Shown piece after piece: positions 18,450 to 26,132 of a stretch of DNA of 64,000 nt. Numbering within the stretch: position 1 is the stretch's first letter; each line of letters begins with the position of its first letter. The notes beneath the pieces were generated by a model. That model was not told the origin of the DNA. It was given only the letters and a program-made list of their open reading frames with translations, and ran no database searches. The position numbers were made by a program, and so were the translations under genes. This stretch comes from an uncultured Paracoccaceae bacterium (GTDB taxonomy: Bacteria; Pseudomonadota; Alphaproteobacteria; Rhodobacterales; Rhodobacteraceae). The stretch covers positions 1 through 64,000 of the forward strand of contig CANMIX010000010.1 in assembly GCA_947497985.1 (NCBI GenBank). The letters run 5' to 3'.

Positions 18450-19013
18450 TTAACTTTCGCCGCGCAGCAGGGCCGCGACACCGGTACGAGCCACTTTCGT
18501 CAGGCCAAGAGGACGCATCAGATCAGCAAAAGCGTCGATCTTGTCCGGTGAGCCCGTGATTTCAAAGATGAAGCTGTTCAATGTGCTGTCGACCACATTG
18601 GCGCGGAAGATATCCGCCAGACGCAGGGCTTCCACACGTTTGTCGCCGCCACCTTCGACTTTGAAAATCGCCAGTTCGCGTTCCACGGACGGACCTTCGA
18701 CGGTTAGATCATTCACCTGATGCACCGGGACGATGCGGCCAAGCTGGGTCTTGATCTGTTCGATGACCTGGGGGGTGCCTGTGGTCACAATTGTGATCCG
18801 GCTCAGATGGCCTGTGTGGTCCACCTCTGCCACTGTCAGGCTTTCGATGTTGTAGCCACGTCCAGAAAACAGGCCGATCACACGCGCCAGAACACCGGGT
18901 TCGTTTTCCACCAGCAGGGCCAAGGTATGGCGTTCCTGTACATCCGAAAACGTCGGGCGCAGGTTATAGGCAGAATGTTTGGTCGAACCTTTTTTGATAT
19001 GTAGAGCAGACAT
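18450..19013 (-). CDS. ilvN: Acetolactate synthase small (regulatory) subunit
   Basis: A 187-residue regulatory partner of acetohydroxyacid synthase. The N-terminal ACT domain (HTLALLVENEPGVLARVIGLFSGRGYNIESLTVA, about residues 27-60) binds valine and confers feedback inhibition. A second ACT-like C-terminal domain carries RVEALRLADIFRANVVDS and FEITGSPDKIDAF. It is 66 bp downstream of ilvB on the same strand and is co-transcribed through the ilvB attenuator. AAGGGAC precedes the ATG. Confidence 0.95.
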   Translation of the reverse strand: MSALHIKKGSTKHSAYNLRPTFSDVQERHTLALLVENEPGVLARVIGLFSGRGYNIESLTVAEVDHTGHLSRITIVTTGTPQVIEQIKTQLGRIVPVHQVNDLTVEGPSVERELAIFKVEGGGDKRVEALRLADIFRANVVDSTLNSFIFEITGSPDKIDAFADLMRPLGLTKVARTGVAALLRGES

Positions 19014-19079
19014 TTAAGTCCCTTTCTTCAAATCGGGGCAGGGCGGTGATGCGCCCCGCTATACCTTGCAATGACGGGT

Positions 19080-20831
19080 TTAAACCAATACTGCGCCGCC
19101 GGATTGGATCACGCCTTGGGTTTCGGCGGCCCCCAGCAACATCTCATTGTGTGCCTTGCCCGACGGGATCATCGGGAAGCAGTTTTCGTGCTTTTCCACC
19201 AGACAGTCAAAGATCACCGGACCATCATATTCGATCATCTCCATGATCGCATCATCCAGGTCTTTTGGATCAGAGACGCAGATCCCTTTGGCACCAAAGG
19301 CTTCGGCGAGCTTTACAAAGTCCGGCAACGCTTCGGACCAGGAGTGGCTGTAACGTTCACCATGCAAGAGTTCCTGCCACTGACGGACCATGCCCAGACG
19401 TTCGTTGTTCAGGATGAACTGTTTCACCGGCAGGCGATACTGCGCGGCGGTGCCCATTTCCTGCATGTTCATCAGCCACGAGGCCTCGCCTGCAACATTC
19501 ACAACCAGCGATTCGGGATGTGCAACTTGGACGCCGATGGTGGCCGGGAAGCCATAACCCATCGTTCCCAATCCGCCTGAGGTCATCCAGCGGTTTGGAT
19601 CCTCAAAGCCCAGGAATTGCGCCGCCCACATCTGGTGCTGGCCCACTTCGGTTGCGATATAACGGTCCATCCCCTTGGTCAGGGCTTCCAGACGTTCCAA
19701 CGCATACTGTGGTTTGATCGTCGTTTCCGACTGTGTGTAGCTCAAGCATTTGACATTGCGCCATTCGGTGACCTGCGCCTGCCATTTCGCAATAGCCTCC
19801 CGGTTGACCTTGCGGCCACGGGATTTCCAGACGGTCAGGATGTCTTCGAGAACATGACCAACGTCGCCGACAATTGGGATGTCAACGCGGATGACCTTGT
19901 TGATCGACGACGGGTCGATGTCCACATGCGCCTTGATCGAGTTTGGGCTGAATGCATCCAGGCGACCGGTGATGCGGTCATCAAAACGGGCACCAATGTT
20001 GATCATCAGATCACAGTCGTGCATCGCCATATTGGCTTCATAAAGCCCATGCATGCCGAGCATACCCAACCAGTTTTTCCCAGAGGCAGGATAGGCACCG
20101 AGCCCCATCAAAGTGGAGGTGATCGGAATGCCGGTTGCATCCACAAGTTCCCGCAGCAGCTGGCTGGCAGCGGGACCAGAGTTGATCACCCCGCCACCGG
20201 TGTAGAATACGGGACGTTCGGCTTTTTCAAGCGCGGCCACCAGTTCAGTAATCTCTTCCAAGTCGCCTTTGAGCGTTGGCTGGTAATGCGAGGCCGAAGG
20301 TTTCGGCGTCTGATATGTGCCGGTCGCGAATTGAACATCCTTGGGGATGTCGATCAGAACCGGGCCGGGACGGCCTGAGGTCGCAACATGAAACGCCTCG
20401 TGCAACGTGCCTGCCAGCGCGTCCGTTTCCTTGACCAGCCAGTTGTGCTTGGTGCAGGGGCGGGTGATGCCAACGGTGTCCGCTTCCTGGAAGGCGTCTG
20501 AACCGATCATAAAGGTCGGGACTTGGCCCGTCAGAACGACCAAGGGGATCGAATCCAACAGCGCATCGGTCAGGCCGGTCACCGCATTGGTGGCGCCGGG
20601 ACCAGAGGTTACCAGAACAACACCTGGCTTGCCGGTTGAACGGGCATAGCCTTCGGCGGCGTGAACCGCACCTTGTTCATGGCGCACCAGAATGTGGCGA
20701 ATGTCGTTCTGCTGAAAGATCTCGTCATAGATCGGTAGAACAGCGCCGCCAGGATATCCAAATACAGTATCGACACCCTGATCCTTCAGGGCTTGGACAA
20801 CCATCTTTGCGCCGGTCATTTCACGTGTCAT
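19080..20831 (-). CDS. ilvB: Acetolactate synthase large (catalytic) subunit
   Basis: A 583-residue thiamine diphosphate enzyme catalysing the first common step of valine, leucine and isoleucine synthesis. It has the ThDP activating Glu in VRHEQGAVHAAEGYAR, an FAD-binding middle domain, and the C-terminal ThDP/Mg motif in VNVAGEASWLMNMQEMGTAAQYRLPVKQFILNN. In that motif the family's usual GD-G-F reads GEASW, so the first metal-binding residue is Glu rather than Asp. The start at 20831 is chosen because GGAG lies eight bases upstream; the in-frame ATG at 20855 has none. Expression should depend on the valine-rich leader peptide and attenuator just upstream. Confidence 0.95.
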   Translation of the reverse strand: MTREMTGAKMVVQALKDQGVDTVFGYPGGAVLPIYDEIFQQNDIRHILVRHEQGAVHAAEGYARSTGKPGVVLVTSGPGATNAVTGLTDALLDSIPLVVLTGQVPTFMIGSDAFQEADTVGITRPCTKHNWLVKETDALAGTLHEAFHVATSGRPGPVLIDIPKDVQFATGTYQTPKPSASHYQPTLKGDLEEITELVAALEKAERPVFYTGGGVINSGPAASQLLRELVDATGIPITSTLMGLGAYPASGKNWLGMLGMHGLYEANMAMHDCDLMINIGARFDDRITGRLDAFSPNSIKAHVDIDPSSINKVIRVDIPIVGDVGHVLEDILTVWKSRGRKVNREAIAKWQAQVTEWRNVKCLSYTQSETTIKPQYALERLEALTKGMDRYIATEVGQHQMWAAQFLGFEDPNRWMTSGGLGTMGYGFPATIGVQVAHPESLVVNVAGEASWLMNMQEMGTAAQYRLPVKQFILNNERLGMVRQWQELLHGERYSHSWSEALPDFVKLAEAFGAKGICVSDPKDLDDAIMEMIEYDGPVIFDCLVEKHENCFPMIPSGKAHNEMLLGAAETQGVIQSGGAVLV

Positions 20832-20884
20832 CTGCTTAGCTCCAATTGGCGACATCGTCTTTACGCGTTGCGTGTTTTAGCAAT

Positions 20885-20913
20885 AAAAAAGCCCCCGATT
20901 TTCAGTCGGAGGC
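20885..20913 (-). terminator. Attenuator terminator of ilvB
   Basis: On the minus strand the RNA forms GCCUCCGA (20913-20906) / UCGGGGGC (20898-20891) with a short A-rich loop, followed by UUUUUU from the A-run at 20885-20890. It lies between the leader peptide and ilvB, about 55 bases before the ilvB ATG. Confidence 0.9.
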
Positions 20914-20954
20914 GCATGGGATCGAATATGGTCAACCGTTACCGGCCCATGCGC
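20912..20954 (-). promoter_or_regulatory. Antiterminator-type hairpin of the ilvB attenuator
   Basis: A perfect 9-bp pair, GCGCATGGG (20912-20920) with CCCATGCGC (20946-20954), encloses a 25-nt loop. Its RNA 5' arm covers codons 12-14 of the leader peptide, so a ribosome's position decides whether it forms. Its 3' arm overlaps the terminator's 5' arm by two bases. Which pairing excludes which requires a folding calculation. Confidence 0.65.
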
Positions 20955-20986
20955 GTGGTTCCTACGACTACGACTAGGGAAATCAT
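20939..20986 (-). CDS. ilvB leader peptide (MISLVVVVGTTRMGR)
   Basis: A 15-codon gene with its own ribosome site (AGGAG complement at 20995-20999, eight bases from the ATG) and a TAA stop. The residues Ile-Ser-Leu-Val-Val-Val-Val are the branched-chain products of the pathway, with codons ATT, CTA, GTC, GTA, GTC, GTA. Stalling at scarce charged tRNA-Val, -Leu or -Ile would change RNA folding downstream and let polymerase enter ilvB. This is the classic biosynthetic-operon leader design. Confidence 0.9.
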   Translation of the reverse strand: MISLVVVVGTTRMGR

Positions 20987-21015
20987 TAGGGTGGCTCCTC
21001 GTTGCGTTGCAGCGG

Positions 21016-21044
21016 ACATTAGGCTGGCTAAAAAGGGGCGTCAA
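21016..21044 (-). promoter_or_regulatory. Sigma-70-type promoter of the ilv leader
   Basis: Minus-strand TTGACG (21044-21039), a 17-bp spacer, then TAATGT (21021-21016). Start of transcription near 21009 would leave about 23 bases before the leader peptide ATG, fitting the attenuator layout. Confidence 0.65.
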
Positions 21045-21234
21045 CCAGCAAACCGGTCGAAAATGCCCCTCTTGGCGACATTTTGTTACTTTATTTGGGC
21101 GCGATCCTGAAATAATCGGAAATAAGGGGCAGAGATTTTGACCCGTTTTACGGGTTTTTATGCAAAACCTCGGATGTGCGTGCCATTTGTTCGATTGCGG
21201 GGCAGGGCACTGTTTGATTGAAAAGGGGGCGACT

Positions 21235-21621
21235 TTGGCAGTTTGTAAACAGATTACACCCTTTGTGCTGTGCGGCGACCTTGACCGCGCGGTCGCGTTT
21301 TACAGCGATGTTTTGGGGTTCGACCTTGGGTTTCGGGCAGATAACTATGCGTTTTTGCGACGCGAGGGGGCTGCGCTGCGTCTGTTGGAGTGTCCGCCGC
21401 GTGACGATGGCCGACCTCTGGGGCACGAACATTCGTTCTACATTGATGTGGACGGAATTGACGCGCTGTTTGCCGCGTTAAAACCCGCGCTGGATGGATT
21501 GCCCAATGGGCGCGTGCGCGCCACCTTTGACCAACCTTATGGTCAGCGTGAGTTTCATGTTCTGGACGAAGACGGCGCATTGGTCTTCTTTGGACAAGGC
21601 ATCGCGCCTGACGGGAGTTAG
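21235..21621 (+). CDS. VOC family (glyoxalase/bleomycin resistance) protein
   Basis: 128 residues from a TTG start at 21235, which has AGGGGGCG a few bases upstream. An alternative ATG at 21160 adds 25 Cys-rich residues that do not fit the family. The two beta-alpha-beta-beta-beta modules are clear: ITPFVLCGDLDRAVAFYSDVLGF and HSFYIDVDGIDALFAAL, ending with YGQREFHVLDEDGALVFFG, which carries the last metal-ligand region. Such proteins bind metal and act as lyases, isomerases, dioxygenases or antibiotic binders; nothing here fixes which. The stop overlaps the convergent response-regulator stop by four bases. Confidence 0.75.
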   Translation: MAVCKQITPFVLCGDLDRAVAFYSDVLGFDLGFRADNYAFLRREGAALRLLECPPRDDGRPLGHEHSFYIDVDGIDALFAALKPALDGLPNGRVRATFDQPYGQREFHVLDEDGALVFFGQGIAPDGS

Positions 21622-22262
21622 AAGCCCGCGCTGCCCTGCAGAACGCCGTGCTCCAGCGCATAGCGGGTCAGCCCGGCCGTCGAGGAAATCCCAAGCTTGC
21701 GTTTGATGTTCTTGCGGTGCGTCTCAACCGTGCGGACCGAGATATTAAGATCGCGCGCGACTTCCTTGTTGGAATTCCCTTGTGCCAACTGCAGCAGGAT
21801 CGTCTGCTCGCGGCCCGTCAGGGCCTCGCGATCGCCGTTGTCCTTGGGCTTCAGACTGCCTTCGGCGCCGGTGCACAGGTAGGTTTTGCCCTGCATCACC
21901 GCGTCGATCGCCATCTTGATCTCATCTGTGGGCACGTCTTTAAGCACGTAACCAACTGCGCCATGGCTCAGCGCGGTCGAGATGTATTCCGGACTGTCAT
22001 GCATGCTGAGGATCAAGACGCGAGTATCGGGCGCTTCTTCGCGGATCATCTCCGTCGCGCTCAAACCGCCAAGGCCGGGCATGTTCAGATCCATCAGCAC
22101 CACGTCCGGGCGTAGTTCCGGTACTTTGGCAACAGCGTCTTTTCCGTCTGTCAGCGAGCCGACAACTTCAATATCGTCAAAGCTTTCGAGGATAGACTGG
22201 ATGCCCTCGGCGACCATGGGGTGGTCGTCTACAATAAGCACACGTGTCAGAGTTTCAGGCAT
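21618..22262 (-). CDS. NarL/FixJ-type response regulator
   Basis: 214 residues. The receiver domain (about 6-120) has the acidic pair in VLIVDDHP, the phospho-acceptor Asp in PDVVLMDLNMPGLGG near residue 57, and the Lys in GYVLKDVP near 107. The LuxR-type helix-turn-helix follows at about 148-205: LTGREQTILLQLAQGNSNKEVARDLNISVRTVETHRKNI. GGAGG lies seven bases before the chosen ATG at 22262. It is 49 bp downstream of the histidine kinase gene and certainly its partner. Its probable target is the TRAP operon beginning at 23989. Confidence 0.93.
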   Translation of the reverse strand: MPETLTRVLIVDDHPMVAEGIQSILESFDDIEVVGSLTDGKDAVAKVPELRPDVVLMDLNMPGLGGLSATEMIREEAPDTRVLILSMHDSPEYISTALSHGAVGYVLKDVPTDEIKMAIDAVMQGKTYLCTGAEGSLKPKDNGDREALTGREQTILLQLAQGNSNKEVARDLNISVRTVETHRKNIKRKLGISSTAGLTRYALEHGVLQGSAGF

Positions 22263-22311
22263 GAGTTCTCCTCCCTTGCCACATTCCATTTCTAACGACA
22301 AACCTCACTCC

Positions 22312-23748
22312 CTAGGCGATCTTGTCGTCAGTTTCGGGCAACCAATCCTGACCTGGGGGCAGCAAGCTGCTCAGCGGTAGGCGCACGATAATCTCGGTAC
22401 CTTTGCTGCCGCCAGAAGATGACAGCAGCTTGAACGAGCCGTCAAGCTGTTCAACGCGTTCTTGAATATTGCGCAGGCCGATTCCATTCCGGCTACGCCT
22501 TTTATCGGGTCGCATGCCCACACCATTGTCGCGGATAGACATGGTAACGCCCTTTTTATGACCGCGCAGATTTATCTCCACTTTGGATGCATCCGCATGA
22601 CGTTCGATATTGGTCAAAGCTTCCTGGGCAATGCGATAGAGCGCGATCTTGCTCTCCTGTTCCAGCCGGTTGCGAAAAACAACTGTGTGAAACTCGGTCT
22701 CGATACCGGTGCGGGTGGCAAAATCATCCGTCAAAGCTTTGAGGGCAGGGCCAAGGCCCAAGTCATCCAGCACGCCGGGGCGCAGATCGCGGCTGATCCG
22801 ACGCACCTCGCTGATTGCAGTTGTGAGATGCGCGACGCCTTTGTTCAACGGTGTGGCGGCCTTGTCAAAATCCGAACGTTCAATTCGACGCAAGGCGATG
22901 TCCAAAGCGTAGCGTACCCCGACCAACATCTGGCTGATCCCGTCGTGCAGTTCGCGAGCCACGCGGCCGCGTTCTTCTTCCTGGGCGTCCAGCACCCGTT
23001 GAGTGAGCTCTTTCAGCTTTGCATCTGCCAATCTGCGTTCGCGAATGTTCAAAACCATGCCCGTTGCAAAAACCACGACTAGGGCAATTATGGTAATGCC
23101 ACCAATATAATAGAAGGTGCGCTGAATGCGCTGTTCCACATCGGCGCGTGCTGAGGCCACCGTTTCCAACACATCGTCAATAAAGACACCGGTGCCCAAG
23201 GCCCAACGCCAGCTTTGAAAACCGACGACATAGGAAATCATCTGGGCTTCTTCCCCGGTTGAGGGTTTGGGCCATAAAAACGTATGCCATCCAGCCCCTT
23301 GGCGGGCGATGTTAATCAATTCGTCCACAACAGGCGTGCCATTGCTGTCGGTGAGGCCCGACCAGTTCTTGCCGATCAGGGACGTCTGACGCGGACTGAC
23401 GATATTGTTGCCGTCATAGTCATAGACAAAGAAAAAACCATCATCTCCATAGATCATCGCGGCGAGGATTTGCGCGACCTGCTGCTTAGCCGTTTGGTCA
23501 TTGGGCGATGCCGATCCGTAGATGTAGTAAAACCCGTTGCGCGCCTGAGTGACATAGTTGCGAAGTTCGGCTTCTTTCGCGTCCAACAATTGAATTTCAA
23601 GCGCCGCGATTTCCCGTTCGGCAAGCTGGCGCGACTGAAAAGTCACCAGGACCGAAATCGCTGCCGTTGCCAAAATAAGTGGCACGGCGGCCAGCATCGC
23701 CAGCTTTTGCCCGTAAGACGGTCGAAAGAACGGAAAATAGTTTCGCAT
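22312..23748 (-). CDS. Sensor histidine kinase, periplasmic Cache-type sensor
   Basis: 478 residues. The first transmembrane helix is near 17-38. A periplasmic Cache-like domain follows (residues ~45-210: NGFYYIYGSAS, DGFFFVYDYDGNNIVSPRQTSLIGKN, WRWALGTGVFIDDV), then the second helix near 215-240. The kinase core has HisKA_3 with RVARELHDGISQMLVG (phospho-His near 275) and an HATPase_c domain with ALTNIERHADAS and IRDNGVGM. Cache domains of this type bind small organic acids in many bacteria. The ATG at 23748 is preferred over a GTG at 23790; neither has a strong ribosome site. It is divergent from the TRAP transporter genes. Confidence 0.9.
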   Translation of the reverse strand: MRNYFPFFRPSYGQKLAMLAAVPLILATAAISVLVTFQSRQLAEREIAALEIQLLDAKEAELRNYVTQARNGFYYIYGSASPNDQTAKQQVAQILAAMIYGDDGFFFVYDYDGNNIVSPRQTSLIGKNWSGLTDSNGTPVVDELINIARQGAGWHTFLWPKPSTGEEAQMISYVVGFQSWRWALGTGVFIDDVLETVASARADVEQRIQRTFYYIGGITIIALVVVFATGMVLNIRERRLADAKLKELTQRVLDAQEEERGRVARELHDGISQMLVGVRYALDIALRRIERSDFDKAATPLNKGVAHLTTAISEVRRISRDLRPGVLDDLGLGPALKALTDDFATRTGIETEFHTVVFRNRLEQESKIALYRIAQEALTNIERHADASKVEINLRGHKKGVTMSIRDNGVGMRPDKRRSRNGIGLRNIQERVEQLDGSFKLLSSSGGSKGTEIIVRLPLSSLLPPGQDWLPETDDKIA

Positions 23749-23892
23749 AGTTCGAATCGTTATTCGATTGAGTCGGGGAAGCAAACCCACCGGCGGTGAT
23801 TTTTATCTGTTAACTCTAAAATACACGTAAGCAATTTCATTTTAATGTTTTGTAACAGTGAGTTAAGTTGATTTTTCCAACTTCTACCTAAT

Positions 23893-23909
23893 ACTTGGTA
23901 TTCACAAGT
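23893..23909. promoter_or_regulatory. Inverted repeat ACTTG-N7-CAAGT upstream of the TRAP operon
   Basis: A perfect 5-7-5 inverted repeat in the 240-bp divergent space between the histidine kinase and dctP genes, 80 bp before the dctP start. The adjoining bases form an overlapping TACC-N8-GGTA pair. Its position makes it a candidate site for the LuxR-type regulator encoded nearby. Confidence 0.4.
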
Positions 23910-23988
23910 CTTTCTCTCTCGTTAGTGTGTGCGAACTGAAATTGATCTGCCATGGATCTTTGGCAGTTGGACTTTTGGGAGGAAAATT

Positions 23989-25074
23989 ATGGATCGTCGT
24001 TCTTTTTTGAAGACGTCAGCGCTCGGTGGCAGCGCGGCGGCAGCTTCTACTCTGGCAGCACCTGCATATGCACAAGGCAACCGCAAGCTGACCATGGTCA
24101 CTTCGTGGCCACGTGGCTTTGCTGTTCTGGATGATGCGGCCAGCTATATGGAACAAATGGTGGGTGAGCTTTCGGGCGGATCGCTGACCATCGAAAAGAA
24201 AGCACCAGGCGAATTGGTTGGTGCTCTGGAAGTATTTGACGCTGTGACCTCTGGTCAGGCGGACATGTACCACTCTGCCGATTACTACTTCATCGGTCAG
24301 CACCCATCTTACGCCTACTTTACTGCGGTTCCGTTTGGCGGCACTGCGCAAGAAGTTTCGAACTGGTATTATCATGGCGGCGGTGAAGAGCTGCACGATG
24401 AACTGGGTGAGATCTTCAACCTGAAAGGCCTGTTGGCGGGTAACTCTGGTTCACAGTCCGGTGGTTGGTTCTCCAAAGAGATCAAATCCGCCGCAGACTT
24501 CAACGGTCTGAAGTTCCGTATGCCGGGTCTGGGTGGCAAGGTTCTGGGTAAACTGGGTGCCTCTGTTCAAAACATTCCGGGCGGTGAACTCTACCAAGCT
24601 CTGTCGTCTGGCGCGCTGGACGGTCTGGAGTGGGTTGGCCCGATGGCTGACGAACGCGCTGGCTTCCAAGAAGTTGCCAAAGTTTACTACACTGCGGGCT
24701 TCCACGAGCCGGGTTCGGCCCTGTCGTCTTCGGTTAACCTGGACGTCTGGAACGAGCTGTCTGACCAGCACAAAGCGATCCTGCGCTACGCCTCCATGGC
24801 GACCACGCAGTACCAGCTGGCAGAAACCCTGTCCAACAACGGTGCCGCACTGGCCCGTCTGCAGGCGCAAGGCGTGCGCACCCTGCAATTCTCGGATGAT
24901 GTCTGGGATGCGTTCGGTAAAGCTTCCAAGGAAGTTATGGACGAAAATATGGGCGACGAACTGTTCGCCAAGATCCGCAACTCGTTTGAAGCGTCCTTGG
25001 CGACTTCGGCGGATTGGATCAACAAATCCGATGGTTACTACGTACAGCAACGTATTCGCGTTCTGGGCGGCTGA
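23989..25074 (+). CDS. TRAP transporter substrate-binding protein (DctP/TakP type)
   Basis: 361 residues exported by the Tat pathway: MDRRSFLKTSALGG carries the twin arginines and the signal ends near AAPAYAQ. The mature protein is a DctP-fold binding protein with DVFDAVTSGQADMYHSADYYFIGQHPSYAYFTAVPFG-type features, WYYHGGGEELHDE, and NGLKFRMPGLGGKVLGKLG with the arginine that clamps the ligand carboxylate in this superfamily. ALDGLEWVGPMADERAGF resembles TakP, the 2-oxo-acid binder of Rhodobacter. The likely ligand is therefore an organic acid; its identity is inference. GGAGGAAAATT precedes the ATG. Confidence 0.9.
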   Translation: MDRRSFLKTSALGGSAAAASTLAAPAYAQGNRKLTMVTSWPRGFAVLDDAASYMEQMVGELSGGSLTIEKKAPGELVGALEVFDAVTSGQADMYHSADYYFIGQHPSYAYFTAVPFGGTAQEVSNWYYHGGGEELHDELGEIFNLKGLLAGNSGSQSGGWFSKEIKSAADFNGLKFRMPGLGGKVLGKLGASVQNIPGGELYQALSSGALDGLEWVGPMADERAGFQEVAKVYYTAGFHEPGSALSSSVNLDVWNELSDQHKAILRYASMATTQYQLAETLSNNGAALARLQAQGVRTLQFSDDVWDAFGKASKEVMDENMGDELFAKIRNSFEASLATSADWINKSDGYYVQQRIRVLGG

Positions 25075-25094
25075 ACCAAACTTTGAACCTGGAA

Positions 25095-25116
25095 GAAGCC
25101 CCATTTTTGGGGCTTC
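25095..25116 (+). terminator. Intercistronic hairpin between dctP and dctQ genes
   Basis: GAAGCCCC (25095-25102) pairs perfectly with GGGGCTTC (25109-25116), extendable by GGAA/TTCC. No long T-run follows, so read-through is expected. Such a hairpin typically lets the binding protein be made in excess over the membrane subunits. Confidence 0.7.
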
Positions 25117-25179
25117 CTCTGTTTTGGCATTCTGAAATGCAAAGTGATCCCCTTGAAACGGGGGCAAACAGGAGGGGAC

Positions 25180-26115
25180 ATGCAAGAAGCAGCCTCTGCA
25201 GGCTTTGGTAGCGCGATCCTGACCGTGTTAAACGGTATCTGGTGGGTCCTGAAAAACCTTGGCGAAGCCTATTACAATATCGCCTATGCTATTACACATC
25301 CGTCACTCTGGCTGGATTGGTCGGACAAACAAGCGATCATGCGCTTTGTCTACTATGGCGGATCTGTCGAGTTTTTCTTTGCGGTTATGGCCGTTGTCGT
25401 GGCGGTCACCGCCTTTGGACTATACCATCGCCCCTTTATGTGGGGATGCGTGCGTGTCCTGGAAGGCTTTGCCAACGGTATCGGTCGTTTCTTTGCTTGG
25501 GCCGGCCTTTTGCTGGTGTTGCAGCAGATTGTCATCGTCTTCATGCAACGGATCTTTACCCGGCCGGATATCGTGTTTGGTGTCGGCGTTCCGCTCCAGT
25601 TCGATATCAGCTGGTATGCCGAAGAATTGAAGCTTTACAACGCTTTAGTCGTCGCTCTTTGTGTGTCTTACACCTTTGTGCAGGGCGGACATGTGCGGGT
25701 CGATCTGATCTATTCCGCAGTCAGCCACCGGGCAAAACGGGTCATCGACATGTTCGGCTCACTGATCTTTATGCTGCCGATTGCCACACTGATCTGGATG
25801 TATGGTTGGTTCTTCCTGTGGCGGCACCTGATCGTGCCAAAACCGTCGGCGTCTGATGCGCTGGACCGGTTGCTTCTGAAAGCGCGCGCCTTGCGCTGGA
25901 ATGTGGAAACCATCGGCTTCAGCCCGAACGGATTTACAGGCTACTTCCTGTTCAAAATCCTGTTGGTCGCCTTTGCTGGCATCGTGTTCATCCACGCAAT
26001 TGCGTTCTTCTACCGCTCCTTCCTTGAATTCATTGAAGGTGAGGAAAGCGAGAACAAATACCTCGACAAGGATACCCTTGGCGAAGGTGAAGAAGCCTAT
26101 GAAGGCGCTCATTAA
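25180..26115 (+). CDS. TRAP transporter small permease subunit (DctQ), enlarged
   Basis: 311 residues, clearly longer than the usual ~160-200 of DctQ. Hydrophobic segments are visible near residues 70-92, 110-135, 155-180, 200-225 and 260-285. The family core includes LYNALVVALCVSYTFVQGGHVRVDLIY and VIDMFGSLIFMLPIATLIWMYGWFFL. Extra material at the N-terminus (an amphipathic segment with WWVLKNLGEAYYN) and around residues 230-255 explains the size. AGGAGGGGAC sits before the ATG at 25180. It works with the large permease 17 bp downstream. Confidence 0.88.
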   Translation: MQEAASAGFGSAILTVLNGIWWVLKNLGEAYYNIAYAITHPSLWLDWSDKQAIMRFVYYGGSVEFFFAVMAVVVAVTAFGLYHRPFMWGCVRVLEGFANGIGRFFAWAGLLLVLQQIVIVFMQRIFTRPDIVFGVGVPLQFDISWYAEELKLYNALVVALCVSYTFVQGGHVRVDLIYSAVSHRAKRVIDMFGSLIFMLPIATLIWMYGWFFLWRHLIVPKPSASDALDRLLLKARALRWNVETIGFSPNGFTGYFLFKILLVAFAGIVFIHAIAFFYRSFLEFIEGEESENKYLDKDTLGEGEEAYEGAH

Positions 26116-26132
26116 ACTGAGGGACAACGGAT

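Larger units (their letters stand above)
20832..21234. other. ilvB leader region and upstream spacer
   Basis: 403 bp between ilvB and the VOC gene. The left part (20885-21044) holds a complete attenuator: promoter, 15-codon leader gene, antiterminator-type hairpin and terminator. The right part (21045-21234) shows no gene; the VOC gene's probable ribosome site AGGGGG ends it. Confidence 0.7.
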
